Positions 7,285 to 14,891 of a stretch of DNA of 14,891 nucleotides are shown here, one piece after another. The notes beneath the pieces are model-generated. The model was not told the origin of the DNA. It saw nothing but the letters and a program-made list of their open reading frames with translations, and made no database searches. Position numbers and translations under genes: made by a program. The stretch comes from CAYMFD01 sp964389475 (GTDB lineage: Bacteria > Bacteroidota > Bacteroidia > Chitinophagales > Saprospiraceae), in NCBI GenBank assembly GCA_964389475.1, contig CAYMFD010000096.1, positions 1-14,891 on the forward strand, in the 5' to 3' direction. Positions within the stretch are counted from its first letter, which is position 1, and each line of letters starts with the position of its first letter.

Positions 7285-10017
7285 ATGCGCCTACACTTAA
7301 TACTGCTCGCCCTTACTGCAAGTACGTCAATACTCGCCCAGCAGTGGACATCATTATCACTCAAGGCCGTACCCGCTCGTCTCATCGAGGAGATGCCCAT
7401 CACCCCTAGTCAATTTGATACATACCGTGTCGATGATGATGCCATCAGGCAGCAGTTGTGGACAGCACCTATGCGAGGCAGTACGGTGCGAGGGTTGACC
7501 ATATCCCTCCCTACCTCGTCTGGCGTGGAGCTTTTTGAGGTTTTCGAGTATGAATTATTTGAAGAAGAATTAGCCGCTAGACATCCAGATATCAAGGCCT
7601 TTCACGGTCGCAGTCTCAAAAATCCTATGGTCAGAGTGGCTGTCGACTATACGGCCTTTGGTGTGAGAGCGGTGATCAGCAACCACGCAGATGGCCAGAT
7701 CTATATCGACCACCTGAGCCGTGGTGATAAATCATTGAGGATCGTCTATACCCGAGCGGACTACGCTTCCAGCGAGACCTGGAGCTGCGGCACGGTCAGT
7801 AAGCATCAGCCAACAGACAACAAGTCTATGCAGGTCGCTGGCGACTGCCAGTTTAGGCGATACCGCCTAGCCATGGCGACCACTGGAGAGTACAGCAACT
7901 ACTGGGGTGCCACATCATCGAGCCAAAGCGGCCTGGTACTATCAGGGGTTACTACGACTGTCAATCGTGTGAACGAAGTCTATCGCCAAGATCTCAATCT
8001 AGAAATGCAACTAGTCAATAATACGGATCAAATCTTCTACTACAACCCTGCCACAGACCCCTTTACCAACAACAACGAAATCAACGAGAATCAACCCGTC
8101 TGCGATAATAATATAGGATCTGCCAACTACGACATCGGTCATGTGGTGGATACTGGTGATGGAGGTGTAGCTCGTATCAGATCTGTGTGCCGTAATGGTA
8201 TCAAGGCGCGAGGCTATACAGGCCGCAACGTGCCAGAGGGCGACCCATTCGACATAGACTATGTAGCTCACGAGATCGGGCATCAGTTCGGCGCTAATCA
8301 TACACAGAATAATAGCTGCAACCGTGTAAACTCTGCCGCTATGGAGCCAGGATCCGCCTCTACCATCATGGGTTATGCAGGCATCTGCTCACCCAATGTG
8401 CAAAACAATAGTGACGCCTACTTCCATGCCGTATCGCTGGAGGAGATGACGGCAGAGATTGCTACTACCTCATGTGCTACCATCCTTAGTAATCCCAATA
8501 GTGAGCCGACGATCAGTACACTGAGTAACTATACGATACCTGCTGGCACGCCATTCATACTCGATGCAGTAGTTACCGACGTAGATGGCGATCCACTACT
8601 CTACTGCTGGGAGCAATACGATAATGAGATTACGGCCAATAAGGAACCCGTCAGCACGTGGACTCAAGGACCCGTCTTTAGGTCATATGCACCTGTGGAT
8701 ACATCCATCCGGCCCTTCCCTCGCTATGTTGATCTAGCCGCCGCTGTGGATGGTGACTGGGAAGAAATACCGACCGTCAGCAGGAATATGGACTTCCGAC
8801 TTACGGTACGAGATGTACCGCTTTTAGGTGGGTGTACTGATGAGCAAAACCTCACCGTCACAACAAATACCGCGGCAGGACCATTTGATGTGACTAGCCC
8901 GACTGCCAGCACCGTTAATGCTGGTGATATCATAAATGTAGCGTGGTCCGTAGCGGGGACAGATGTAGCTCCCATCAATTGTACGAATGTTGACATCTAT
9001 TGGCAGCAAGGCAGTGATCCTGCCCAGCTACTGCTCGGCAGTACACCTAATGATGGTTCGGCAAGTATCACCGTACCCAGTGTCGTTACTTCGGTGGGTA
9101 AGATACTCGTCAAGTGTAGCACAGGCATCTTCTATGATGTCAATCCAGGTTACCTGCAGGTACTCCCAGAAAACCTCGTGTGTAATACTTACAATCCTAG
9201 TGACTTACCGATTACTATATCCAACCAAGGCACGCCTACCATCACGAGCCAGATAAACGTAGGTACTCCTGGTCAGATATTTGACATTAACCTCCTAGAT
9301 CTAGAGGTGGCGCATACCTTTACGGGAGACCTAGAAATATCGCTCATCAGTCCTAGCAATGGCTCTGTAGTAGTGGTGGATCGTGTATGTGGCAGTAACA
9401 ACAATATCGACCTCAGCCTCGATGGAGCTGCGTCTAGCTCCATACCCTGCCCTGCTAATGACGGTGGCACTTACTTACCCGATAATCCGCTGACGGCCTT
9501 TAGTGATATCGACCAGCTAGGTACATGGTCGCTACAGATCAGAGACCTTGCTGATGTGGATGGGGGTTCTTTCACCAACTATACCCTAGAGATCTGTACA
9601 GTCCCAGAAGGCTGTGACCTAGTAGTAACTAATACTACCACTACTGGCGCTGGATCACTCCTCGACGCGGTAGCCTGCGCAGAGAGTGGAGATACGATCA
9701 TCATCGACAATACGGTAACCGGCAACATCTACTTGCCCACACCACTTGTCATCAGCAAGGATGTAACTATCCGCAATCTCTCGCCTACTGTATCCATATA
9801 TACAGACGTTGACGAACTATTCCTCATACCGGCGGGGAGGTATCTCAACCTCGAAATGGTCAATATCGAATGCGAAAACGAAAATGGTCCCTGCGTCATC
9901 AATGACGGCTCCCTAAGACTAGAGGATGTCAGGATCGAGAATACGCTGTACAATGGCCATGTTACCAATCAAGGTGTAGGCACTATGGAAGTCGTAGGGA
10001 CGAATGCCTTTGACTAA
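7285..10017 (+). CDS. Secreted reprolysin-like zinc metalloprotease with P domain; no T9SS sorting domain
   Basis: A 910-residue preproprotease. The signal peptide is residues 1-19 (MRLHLILLALTASTSILAQ), which is why the ATG at 7285 is chosen over an in-frame TTG at 7249. A propeptide follows (about 20-187, with HPDIKAFHGRSLKNPMVRV). The metzincin domain (about 188-397) has the zinc motif HEIGHQFGANH, with His 329, 333 and 339 and Glu 330, and a Met-turn at Met 362 in TIMGYAG. Next come Ig-like beta-sandwich regions (about 405-630), a proprotein-convertase P domain (about 632-773), and a repeat-poor region resembling the start of a beta-helix (about 774-910, GAGSLLDAVACAESGDTIII). It ends abruptly at VVGTNAFD with no type A or B T9SS C-terminal domain. 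Only 72 bases separate it from the convergent neighbour, so no lost sorting domain lies there. It follows the anti-sigma-like gene by 55 bases and may belong to that operon. Confidence 0.88.
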   Translation: MRLHLILLALTASTSILAQQWTSLSLKAVPARLIEEMPITPSQFDTYRVDDDAIRQQLWTAPMRGSTVRGLTISLPTSSGVELFEVFEYELFEEELAARHPDIKAFHGRSLKNPMVRVAVDYTAFGVRAVISNHADGQIYIDHLSRGDKSLRIVYTRADYASSETWSCGTVSKHQPTDNKSMQVAGDCQFRRYRLAMATTGEYSNYWGATSSSQSGLVLSGVTTTVNRVNEVYRQDLNLEMQLVNNTDQIFYYNPATDPFTNNNEINENQPVCDNNIGSANYDIGHVVDTGDGGVARIRSVCRNGIKARGYTGRNVPEGDPFDIDYVAHEIGHQFGANHTQNNSCNRVNSAAMEPGSASTIMGYAGICSPNVQNNSDAYFHAVSLEEMTAEIATTSCATILSNPNSEPTISTLSNYTIPAGTPFILDAVVTDVDGDPLLYCWEQYDNEITANKEPVSTWTQGPVFRSYAPVDTSIRPFPRYVDLAAAVDGDWEEIPTVSRNMDFRLTVRDVPLLGGCTDEQNLTVTTNTAAGPFDVTSPTASTVNAGDIINVAWSVAGTDVAPINCTNVDIYWQQGSDPAQLLLGSTPNDGSASITVPSVVTSVGKILVKCSTGIFYDVNPGYLQVLPENLVCNTYNPSDLPITISNQGTPTITSQINVGTPGQIFDINLLDLEVAHTFTGDLEISLISPSNGSVVVVDRVCGSNNNIDLSLDGAASSSIPCPANDGGTYLPDNPLTAFSDIDQLGTWSLQIRDLADVDGGSFTNYTLEICTVPEGCDLVVTNTTTTGAGSLLDAVACAESGDTIIIDNTVTGNIYLPTPLVISKDVTIRNLSPTVSIYTDVDELFLIPAGRYLNLEMVNIECENENGPCVINDGSLRLEDVRIENTLYNGHVTNQGVGTMEVVGTNAFD

Positions 10018-10046
10018 CAATAGCCTTTCGGCAAATTGAGTGGACT

Positions 10047-10074
10047 AAAACCAGTGGCTAGGTAGCCTAGCTGG
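10047..10074 (-). terminator. Probable intrinsic terminator of the CoA-transferase gene
   Basis: Between the two convergent genes, CCAG (10051-10054) pairs with CTGG (10071-10074), and inside it GGCT pairs with AGCC around AGGT, with a small asymmetric internal loop. On the minus strand the hairpin is followed by TTTTAG, as expected for a terminator after the CoA-transferase stop at 10090. A second small hairpin, TGGC-AAAA-GCCA, lies at 10072-10083. No T-run follows on the plus strand, so termination for the protease is less clear. Confidence 0.4.
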
Positions 10075-10089
10075 CAAAAGCCAACTTCG

Positions 10090-10746
10090 CTAGACACCAG
10101 TCATCTCAGGTACGTGATCTGGTACGACTAGACGACCTTGGGTAGCTTCCTTGATCTCAGCAACACTTACACCTGGAGCCCGCTCTACCAGCAAGAATCC
10201 GTCTGCCGTAACGTCGACGACGGCCATATTAGTAACGATACGCTTGACACAGCCTACGCCGGTGAGTGGTAACGTACAGGTATCTAGTAACTTGCTATCG
10301 CCCCGCTTGCTGGTATGCGTCATCGCCACGATGATATTTTCTGCGCTGGCCACTAAGTCCATAGCACCACCCATGCCTTTGACCATCTTACCGGGTATCT
10401 TCCAGTTGGCGATATCTCCATTATCAGCGACTTGCATAGCACCTAGGACTGTGAGCTGTACGTGGCGGCCTCGGATCATAGCAAAGCTGGTAGCTGAGTC
10501 AAATATCGCAGCGCCTGGGAGAGCGGTAATCGTCTGCTTACCCGCATTGATAAGGTCGGCATCTTCTTCGCCCTCAAAAGGGAAAGGCCCCATGCCGAGT
10601 ATACCGTTCTCACTCTGAAACTGCACGTCAACACCATCAGGCACGTGGTTAGCTATCAAGGTAGGGATACCGATCCCGAGATTGACATACCAGCCATCCT
10701 GTAACTCCTGAGCTATACGTCTAGCGATTCCGTTCTTATCTAACAT
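10090..10746 (-). CDS. scoB: 3-oxoacid CoA-transferase subunit B
   Basis: A 218-residue beta subunit of a family I CoA-transferase, moving CoA between succinyl-CoA or acetyl-CoA and 3-oxoacids such as acetoacetate in the cytoplasm. It begins MLDKNGIARRIAQEL with VNLGIGIPTLIANHVP next, and carries SENGILGMGP whose Glu 46 is the expected covalent catalytic residue. GKMVKGMGGAMDLVA and TGVGCVKRIVTNMAVVDV are further family hallmarks. The in-frame TTG at 10773 is rejected in favour of the ATG at 10746, which matches the usual family N terminus. The enzyme needs an A subunit, normally encoded next door; none is visible, since endonuclease III lies upstream and the convergent protease downstream. 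Whether the physiological acid is succinate, acetate or 3-oxoadipate cannot be settled from sequence alone. Confidence 0.92.
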   Translation of the reverse strand: MLDKNGIARRIAQELQDGWYVNLGIGIPTLIANHVPDGVDVQFQSENGILGMGPFPFEGEEDADLINAGKQTITALPGAAIFDSATSFAMIRGRHVQLTVLGAMQVADNGDIANWKIPGKMVKGMGGAMDLVASAENIIVAMTHTSKRGDSKLLDTCTLPLTGVGCVKRIVTNMAVVDVTADGFLLVERAPGVSVAEIKEATQGRLVVPDHVPEMTGV

Positions 10747-10790
10747 GCTTACTCTCTGTGATAGGTGATGCAATACCGACTATGGTATAT

Positions 10791-10798
10791 CAAATGTA
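10791..10798 (-). promoter_or_regulatory. Candidate -7 box (TACATTTG) upstream of the CoA-transferase gene
   Basis: On the minus strand TACATTTG matches TAnnTTTG and would give a transcript start near 10785 and a leader of about 40 bases before the ATG at 10746. No TTTG -33 element at the right spacing is clear. It falls in the 102-base gap after the endonuclease III gene, a sensible place for a separate promoter. A chance match is possible. Confidence 0.3.
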
Positions 10799-10848
10799 CA
10801 CAATACTAGTCAGCCTAATCATGCAGATTGATTCTCATAGGAGTACAC

Positions 10849-11499
10849 TTACTTAAACAAAGACCGCCGTCCATAAGTCTTGCAGATTATACACTCATCA
10901 GGCTTATGCCCACGAGCTGGGCAATACTCTCGGCCGTAGAAGATGATCTGTAGGTGCAGCTTATTCCATATCTCTCGTGGGAAGACCTTTTTGAGATCCT
11001 TCTCTGTCTTGTCGACGTTCTTGCCCGTACTCAGAGCCCAGCGGTAGGCCAGACGATGGATGTGGGTATCGACAGGGAATGCTGGCACACCGAAGGCCTG
11101 TGAAACTACGACAGAAGCCGTCTTGTGCCCTACCCCAGGCAGTGTCTCTAGCGCCTCTAGATCATTGGGCACGATACCCTCGTACTTATCAATTAGGATA
11201 TGAGAGAGGTCGTATATGGCTTGGCTCTTGCGTGGCGACAGCCCACACGGTCGGATGATTGCCTTGATATCTTCTACTCGCTGCTGCGCCATATCAAAAG
11301 GATTGTCAGCCAGAGCGAAGAGTGCTGGCGTCACCTTGTTGACACGTTCATCTGTACACTGTGCCGACAGTAAGACCGCTATCAGCAGTGTGTAAGGATC
11401 TTTGTGATCGAGGGGTACCGGCGTCTCCGGATATAGACTCTCGAGGATAGCTGCAATCTCTGCGGCCTTTTCTTTTCGTGGTAAGTGTTGGTAGCTCAT
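10849..11499 (-). CDS. nth: Endonuclease III (bifunctional DNA glycosylase/AP lyase)
   Basis: A 216-residue base-excision repair enzyme that removes oxidised pyrimidines and cleaves at abasic sites. The helix-hairpin-helix is LETLPGVGHKTASVV (117-131), with catalytic Lys 126 and catalytic Asp 144 in PVDTHIHR; LLSAQCTDERVN (43-54) is also typical. The C-terminal metal site is unusual. Instead of the classical C-X6-C-X2-C-X5-C Fe-S loop there are only Cys 193, Cys 203 and Cys 206, with His 198 giving C-X4-H-X4-C-X2-C, followed by a short basic tail. The gene starts six bases after the acyl-CoA reductase stop, so the two are almost certainly cotranscribed. Confidence 0.93.
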   Translation of the reverse strand: MSYQHLPRKEKAAEIAAILESLYPETPVPLDHKDPYTLLIAVLLSAQCTDERVNKVTPALFALADNPFDMAQQRVEDIKAIIRPCGLSPRKSQAIYDLSHILIDKYEGIVPNDLEALETLPGVGHKTASVVVSQAFGVPAFPVDTHIHRLAYRWALSTGKNVDKTEKDLKKVFPREIWNKLHLQIIFYGREYCPARGHKPDECIICKTYGRRSLFK

Positions 11500-11505
11500 C
11501 AGTGG

Positions 11506-12543
11506 TCAGAACAGTGTGGCACGACATAGGTTGACCAAAAACGCCATCGTATCCACATTATCCGCATAGTCTGTAAATGCAGGGCCCTGGGCATGTCCTA
11601 ACGGATGGATCGGTAGATCACCGATAGCACTGTTACTGACCACACACTGTATGGCATCTCGCTGAGACTCTAACCATTCGACTAGCTGCGCCTCATCGTC
11701 ATAGTAAGAATAGTGGACAACCGCTAGTGGACTCGCCACCGCCTCAGCCTCTCTTAGCAGAAGCGACCCCGTCATCTTAAAGTCCACCTTGTTCATCAGC
11801 ATAGTCGCATACTGGAAATCGTAGTTGTTCTTATATTTATTATTGAGGACGACCTGCTTATAGTTGTCATGCAAGCAGTCCAGTAGCGCTTTAAAGTCGT
11901 ACCTACTCGGCAGGACGATATGAGACACATTGCGACATCCCAGTCCGTAGTACGTGAAGATATCTTGCGCTAAAGCTTTGAAATCCGACTCCCCTTCATC
12001 TCCATGGAGAACAGCGACGGCCGATCTATTGCGGCGTATGATATTGGGGTACTTACCAAAGTAGGTGTCGAAGTAACCCGCCGTGTTGTTGCTGCCTGTA
12101 GCGATGACCGCCTGGATATCCTTGAGACGGTCTATCTCCTCTATATGAGCAAGCACGCCTTCGTCTAGCTGGCACATGTACTCGATCAGGTGCTTGAGCA
12201 GGTAGTCCTTACTACTATACTTGACCTTAGCATAATGACCTGACAAGAACACACAGACGATGTCGTGTAAGCCTACTAGCGGTATATTACCAGCAAGCAC
12301 AAGACCTACGACCTGTCGCGCTAGACAGGTGTCAGGCACCTCATAGGCACTAGCCACGCTACGTAGGACGTCAATATCTAGGTAGGCCTGCGACATCTGT
12401 ATCAAGGCAGTATCTACCGACTGAACATCGAACCATCCATTATGTGCCTTGGCTAGTATCTTGGCATGATGGAGGCTCTCGTCGCTGCTCTGCATATACG
12501 TGCCTAGCGCTGCCAGTACCTTGATTCGATCTTCTAGAGTCAT
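11506..12543 (-). CDS. Acyl-CoA reductase, LuxC family
   Basis: A 345-residue cytoplasmic NADPH-type acyl-CoA reductase, predicted to convert a fatty acyl-CoA or related thioester to an aldehyde. The hallmarks are GLVLAGNIPLVGLHDIV (80-96, nucleotide-binding region), VIATGSNNTAGYF (146-158) and GLGCRNVSHIVLP (200-212), where Cys 203 is the likely thioester-forming nucleophile. This is the version found widely in Bacteroidota as a single gene, without the luxABDE partners. It is first in a pair with endonuclease III (six-base gap), and it follows the rpoC terminator. Its physiological substrate and partner enzyme are not indicated by the neighbours. Confidence 0.88.
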   Translation of the reverse strand: MTLEDRIKVLAALGTYMQSSDESLHHAKILAKAHNGWFDVQSVDTALIQMSQAYLDIDVLRSVASAYEVPDTCLARQVVGLVLAGNIPLVGLHDIVCVFLSGHYAKVKYSSKDYLLKHLIEYMCQLDEGVLAHIEEIDRLKDIQAVIATGSNNTAGYFDTYFGKYPNIIRRNRSAVAVLHGDEGESDFKALAQDIFTYYGLGCRNVSHIVLPSRYDFKALLDCLHDNYKQVVLNNKYKNNYDFQYATMLMNKVDFKMTGSLLLREAEAVASPLAVVHYSYYDDEAQLVEWLESQRDAIQCVVSNSAIGDLPIHPLGHAQGPAFTDYADNVDTMAFLVNLCRATLF

Positions 12544-12563
12544 CTGTTCTTGTTATTAAGTAC

Positions 12564-12585
12564 GACCTACTCCAACGAGGAGGTC
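12564..12585 (-). promoter_or_regulatory. Hairpin in the 5' leader of the acyl-CoA reductase gene
   Basis: On either strand GACCT and AGGTC, then CTC and GAG, pair around a four-base loop with one A-G mismatch (on the minus strand GACCTCCTCGTTGGAGTAGGTC has the corresponding C-T mismatch). It lies between the rpoC terminator and the reductase ATG, 21 bases from the start codon. It has no U-run on the coding strand, so it may be a leader structure or a secondary termination hairpin. Function is unknown. Confidence 0.35.
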
Positions 12586-12591
12586 TAAACG

Positions 12592-12628
12592 AAAAAAAGG
12601 GTAATACCTACGTAGATACTACCCTTTT
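12592..12628 (-). terminator. Intrinsic terminator of rpoC
   Basis: On the minus strand AAAAGGGTA pairs with TACCCTTTT (nine base pairs), and the interior GTATCTACGTAGGTAT extends the stem through wobble and Watson-Crick pairs to a four-base loop. It is followed by seven U residues. It begins 18 bases after the rpoC stop codon. The plus-strand side also has a T4 run, so it could act weakly in both directions. Confidence 0.88.
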
Positions 12629-12645
12629 CATTCTTTGTATGATCG

Positions 12646-14891
12646 TTACTCTACGATAATTCCTTCCGTCACTTCTTCTTCGATCTCATCGAGTTCGATC
12701 TTTTGGCTAACCAATAGATCTTTGAAGACCTTGCGACCTGTACCCGCTGGTATATTCTTACCTACGATTACATTTTCCTTAAGTCCATTAAGCGTATCTC
12801 GCTTAGCACCTATCGCTGCTGTACTCAATACCTTGGTCGTCTCTTGGAATGACGCTGCTGATATCCAACTCTCTGTACCTAGCGAAGACCGTGTGATACC
12901 TTGTAGCATTGTCTTACTAGTCGCAGGTATAGCGTCTCTCACGACAACCAGCTTCTGATCATTACGCTTAAGGATACTATTCTCCTCCCGTAGCTCACGA
13001 AGAGATACGATTTGGCCTGGTTTAAAGTTAGCACTCTCGCCTAGCTCTACCACGACCTTCTTGTCATATATCCAGTCGTTTTGCTCCATAAAGTTGAACC
13101 GCTCTACAGCCTCACCCTCTAGGAAGATAGTATCACCCGGATCAAGGATCTCAACCCTTCTCATCATCTGACGTACGATGGTCTCGATGTGCTTATCATT
13201 GATATCGATACCCTGTGAGCGATATACCTCCTGTATACCATTTACTAGGTAGCGCTGTACCGCGAATGGGCCTTTGATCGCAAGTATGTCAAATGGTGAT
13301 ATTGCACCATCAGAAAGTGGCATACCAGCTCTCACGAAGTCACCTTCCTGTACGAGTATGTGCTTAGAGAGACCGACTAGGTACTTCTTACGCTGTCCTG
13401 TCTTCTCATCCTCTACGAAAATCTCACGGTTACCACGCTTGATCTTACCGAATGATACGATACCGTCTATCTCAGCAGTAACAGCTGGGTTAGATGGGTT
13501 CCTAGCCTCGAACAACTCTGTTACACGAGGTAGACCACCGGTAATATCCTGTACACCACCAAGCTTACGAGGGATCTTAACGATCTTCTGACCGGCAGAT
13601 ACAGCATCACCATCTTCGATATTGATATAGGCACCCACTGGTAGGTTATAACTCTTCAGATCTTCGCCCGCTGGCGATACAATCTTGATCGTAGGTATCT
13701 TTTTCTTATTCTTAGACTCTACGACTACCTTCTCGGCATAACCTGTCTGGTCGTCTCGCTCTACACGGAAAGTCAATCCCTCTTCGATAGCATCAAACTG
13801 TACTACTCCAGAGTGCTCACTTATGATCGTCGCGTTAAACGGATCCCAATCACAGATGACATCACCTTTCTTGACCTTCTTCTTATCCTTGACGTATAAG
13901 TTAGCGCCGTATGGGATGTATAGGGTCGTATAAACCTTCTTAGTTTCTGGATCGACCACTCTTATCTCACCAGAACGAGAAAGTACTACCTCGCCTTTGT
14001 CGTCCTTAGTCTTTACCGTCTTGATATTATCAAACTCTAGTAGACCGTCGAACTTACAGTGCATTTCGCTCTCTTGCTTACTCACGCTTGCGATACCACC
14101 AACGTGGAATGTACGTAGTGTCAACTGTGTACCCGGCTCACCAATACTCTGTGCCGCTATGATACCCACTACATCGCCTTCTTCTGCGATACGGCCTGTT
14201 GCTAGGTTCTTACCATAGCACTTGGTACATACACCCTCGCGAGCCTCACATGTGAGTACTGATCTGATGGTTACAGCCTCTACGCCTTCTTCGTCGATAA
14301 TGGCAGCCACCTCAGGAGAGATGTACTCGCCAGCCTCTAGTATGAGGTCATCCGTCACAGGGTGCAGAATATTGTGCAATGTGTAGCGACCTTCTATACG
14401 ATCCGCTAGAGATTGTACTTCGCTTTCGTTTTCTTTAAGCGCAGTAGTCTCGATACCACGTAGCGTCTCACAGTCATTCTCACCAATGATAACATCCTGT
14501 GACACATCCACTAGACGACGTGTTAAGTAACCTGCATCGGCCGTCTTAAGTGCTGTATCGGCAAGACCTTTACGTGCACCGTGGGTAGAGATAAAGTACT
14601 CAAGTACTGATAGTCCCTGCAGAAAGTTAGAAAGAATCGGATTCTCGATAATCGCTCCACCTGTATCACCTGACTTCCTAGGCTTGGCCATCAGTCCACG
14701 TAGACCACATAGCTGCTTAATCTGCTGCTTACTACCACGGGCTCCTGAGTGAAGCATCATGTATACGGAGTTAAATCCACCTTTGTGCTCAGCGAGCTCG
14801 GTCATAAGTGTCTCAGTAATCTTATTATCGGCCTGTGTCCACTTATCAATTACTTGATTGTAGCGTTCGTTACCCGTAATGAGACCCATGT
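12646..14891 (-). CDS. rpoC: DNA-directed RNA polymerase subunit beta' (3' part; 5' end lies beyond the window)
   Basis: The C-terminal 747 residues of the RNA polymerase beta' subunit run off the right edge, so the internal Met at 14889 is not a start. Counting from that Met, the bridge-helix segment HSGARGSKQQIKQLCGLRG is at 47-65, LEYFISTHGARKGLADTALK at 96-115, and a zinc-binding set Cys 140, Cys 214, Cys 221 and Cys 224 (CEAREGVCTKCYG) follows. The trigger loop is at 248-265 (SIGEPGTQLTLRTFHVGG), with the catalytic His 262. The lineage-typical insert-rich region and the conserved C-terminal ITGGLPRVTELFEAR and RGITRSSLGTESW-type blocks (here QGITRSSLGTESWISAASF) follow. Nothing looks broken. 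Its terminator is at 12592-12628. Confidence 0.97.
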   Translation of the reverse strand, partial: MGLITGNERYNQVIDKWTQADNKITETLMTELAEHKGGFNSVYMMLHSGARGSKQQIKQLCGLRGLMAKPRKSGDTGGAIIENPILSNFLQGLSVLEYFISTHGARKGLADTALKTADAGYLTRRLVDVSQDVIIGENDCETLRGIETTALKENESEVQSLADRIEGRYTLHNILHPVTDDLILEAGEYISPEVAAIIDEEGVEAVTIRSVLTCEAREGVCTKCYGKNLATGRIAEEGDVVGIIAAQSIGEPGTQLTLRTFHVGGIASVSKQESEMHCKFDGLLEFDNIKTVKTKDDKGEVVLSRSGEIRVVDPETKKVYTTLYIPYGANLYVKDKKKVKKGDVICDWDPFNATIISEHSGVVQFDAIEEGLTFRVERDDQTGYAEKVVVESKNKKKIPTIKIVSPAGEDLKSYNLPVGAYINIEDGDAVSAGQKIVKIPRKLGGVQDITGGLPRVTELFEARNPSNPAVTAEIDGIVSFGKIKRGNREIFVEDEKTGQRKKYLVGLSKHILVQEGDFVRAGMPLSDGAISPFDILAIKGPFAVQRYLVNGIQEVYRSQGIDINDKHIETIVRQMMRRVEILDPGDTIFLEGEAVERFNFMEQNDWIYDKKVVVELGESANFKPGQIVSLRELREENSILKRNDQKLVVVRDAIPATSKTMLQGITRSSLGTESWISAASFQETTKVLSTAAIGAKRDTLNGLKENVIVGKNIPAGTGRKVFKDLLVSQKIELDEIEEEVTEGIIVE

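Noticed and set aside
10018..10089. Remnant of a T9SS sorting domain after the protease stop
   Set aside because: The 72 bases contain hairpins and no coding resemblance in any frame; there is not enough room for the domain.

Overview
The window looks like a chromosomal segment of a Bacteroidota bacterium, most likely a Saprospiria-type marine lineage (the class is inference). The grounds are a PorP/SprF-family type IX secretion (T9SS) protein, a PorE-like TPR/beta-propeller/OmpA protein, near-absence of strong Shine-Dalgarno sequences, two candidate Bacteroidota -7 boxes (TAnnTTTG), a Bacteroidota-type acyl-CoA reductase and a large multidomain reprolysin-like secreted protease. I see no mobile element, CRISPR array, tRNA or rRNA.

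Layout. Bases 1-443 carry no supportable gene, only palindromes. A minus-strand block at 444-6205 reads, in transcription order, PorP/SprF protein, PorE-like protein, SDR oxidoreductase (its ATG overlaps the preceding stop by one base) and an MsbA-like ABC half-transporter. Divergent from it across a 137-bp region at 6206-6342 is a plus-strand block: ECF sigma factor, a very small single-span membrane protein that is probably its anti-sigma partner (4-bp ATGA overlap), and a 910-residue secreted zinc metalloprotease. At 10090-14891 everything is on the minus strand again: the 3' half of rpoC with a strong intrinsic terminator, then a LuxC-type acyl-CoA reductase tightly followed by endonuclease III, then 3-oxoacid CoA-transferase subunit B.

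How the genes may work together. The central 10 kb has an envelope/secretion theme: a T9SS-type outer-membrane protein with a periplasmic peptidoglycan-anchored partner, divergently transcribed from an ECF sigma/anti-sigma pair and a secreted protease. The reasonable hypothesis, not proven by sequence, is that the sigma factor controls one or both arms from the shared intergenic region, which contains a 13-bp perfect palindrome. The protease has a signal peptide and a P domain but no T9SS C-terminal sorting domain, and it stops inside a beta-helix-like region. The right side is mostly housekeeping, with a zinc/Fe-S ligand variant in endonuclease III and a CoA-transferase B subunit lacking its A subunit next door.

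Several long reading frames begin at TTG codons; the more credible ATG starts, usually placing a signal peptide at the N terminus, are used here (6205, 7285, 10746). No clearly undescribed system is visible. The best candidate for a second look is the divergent sigma / T9SS / protease locus.
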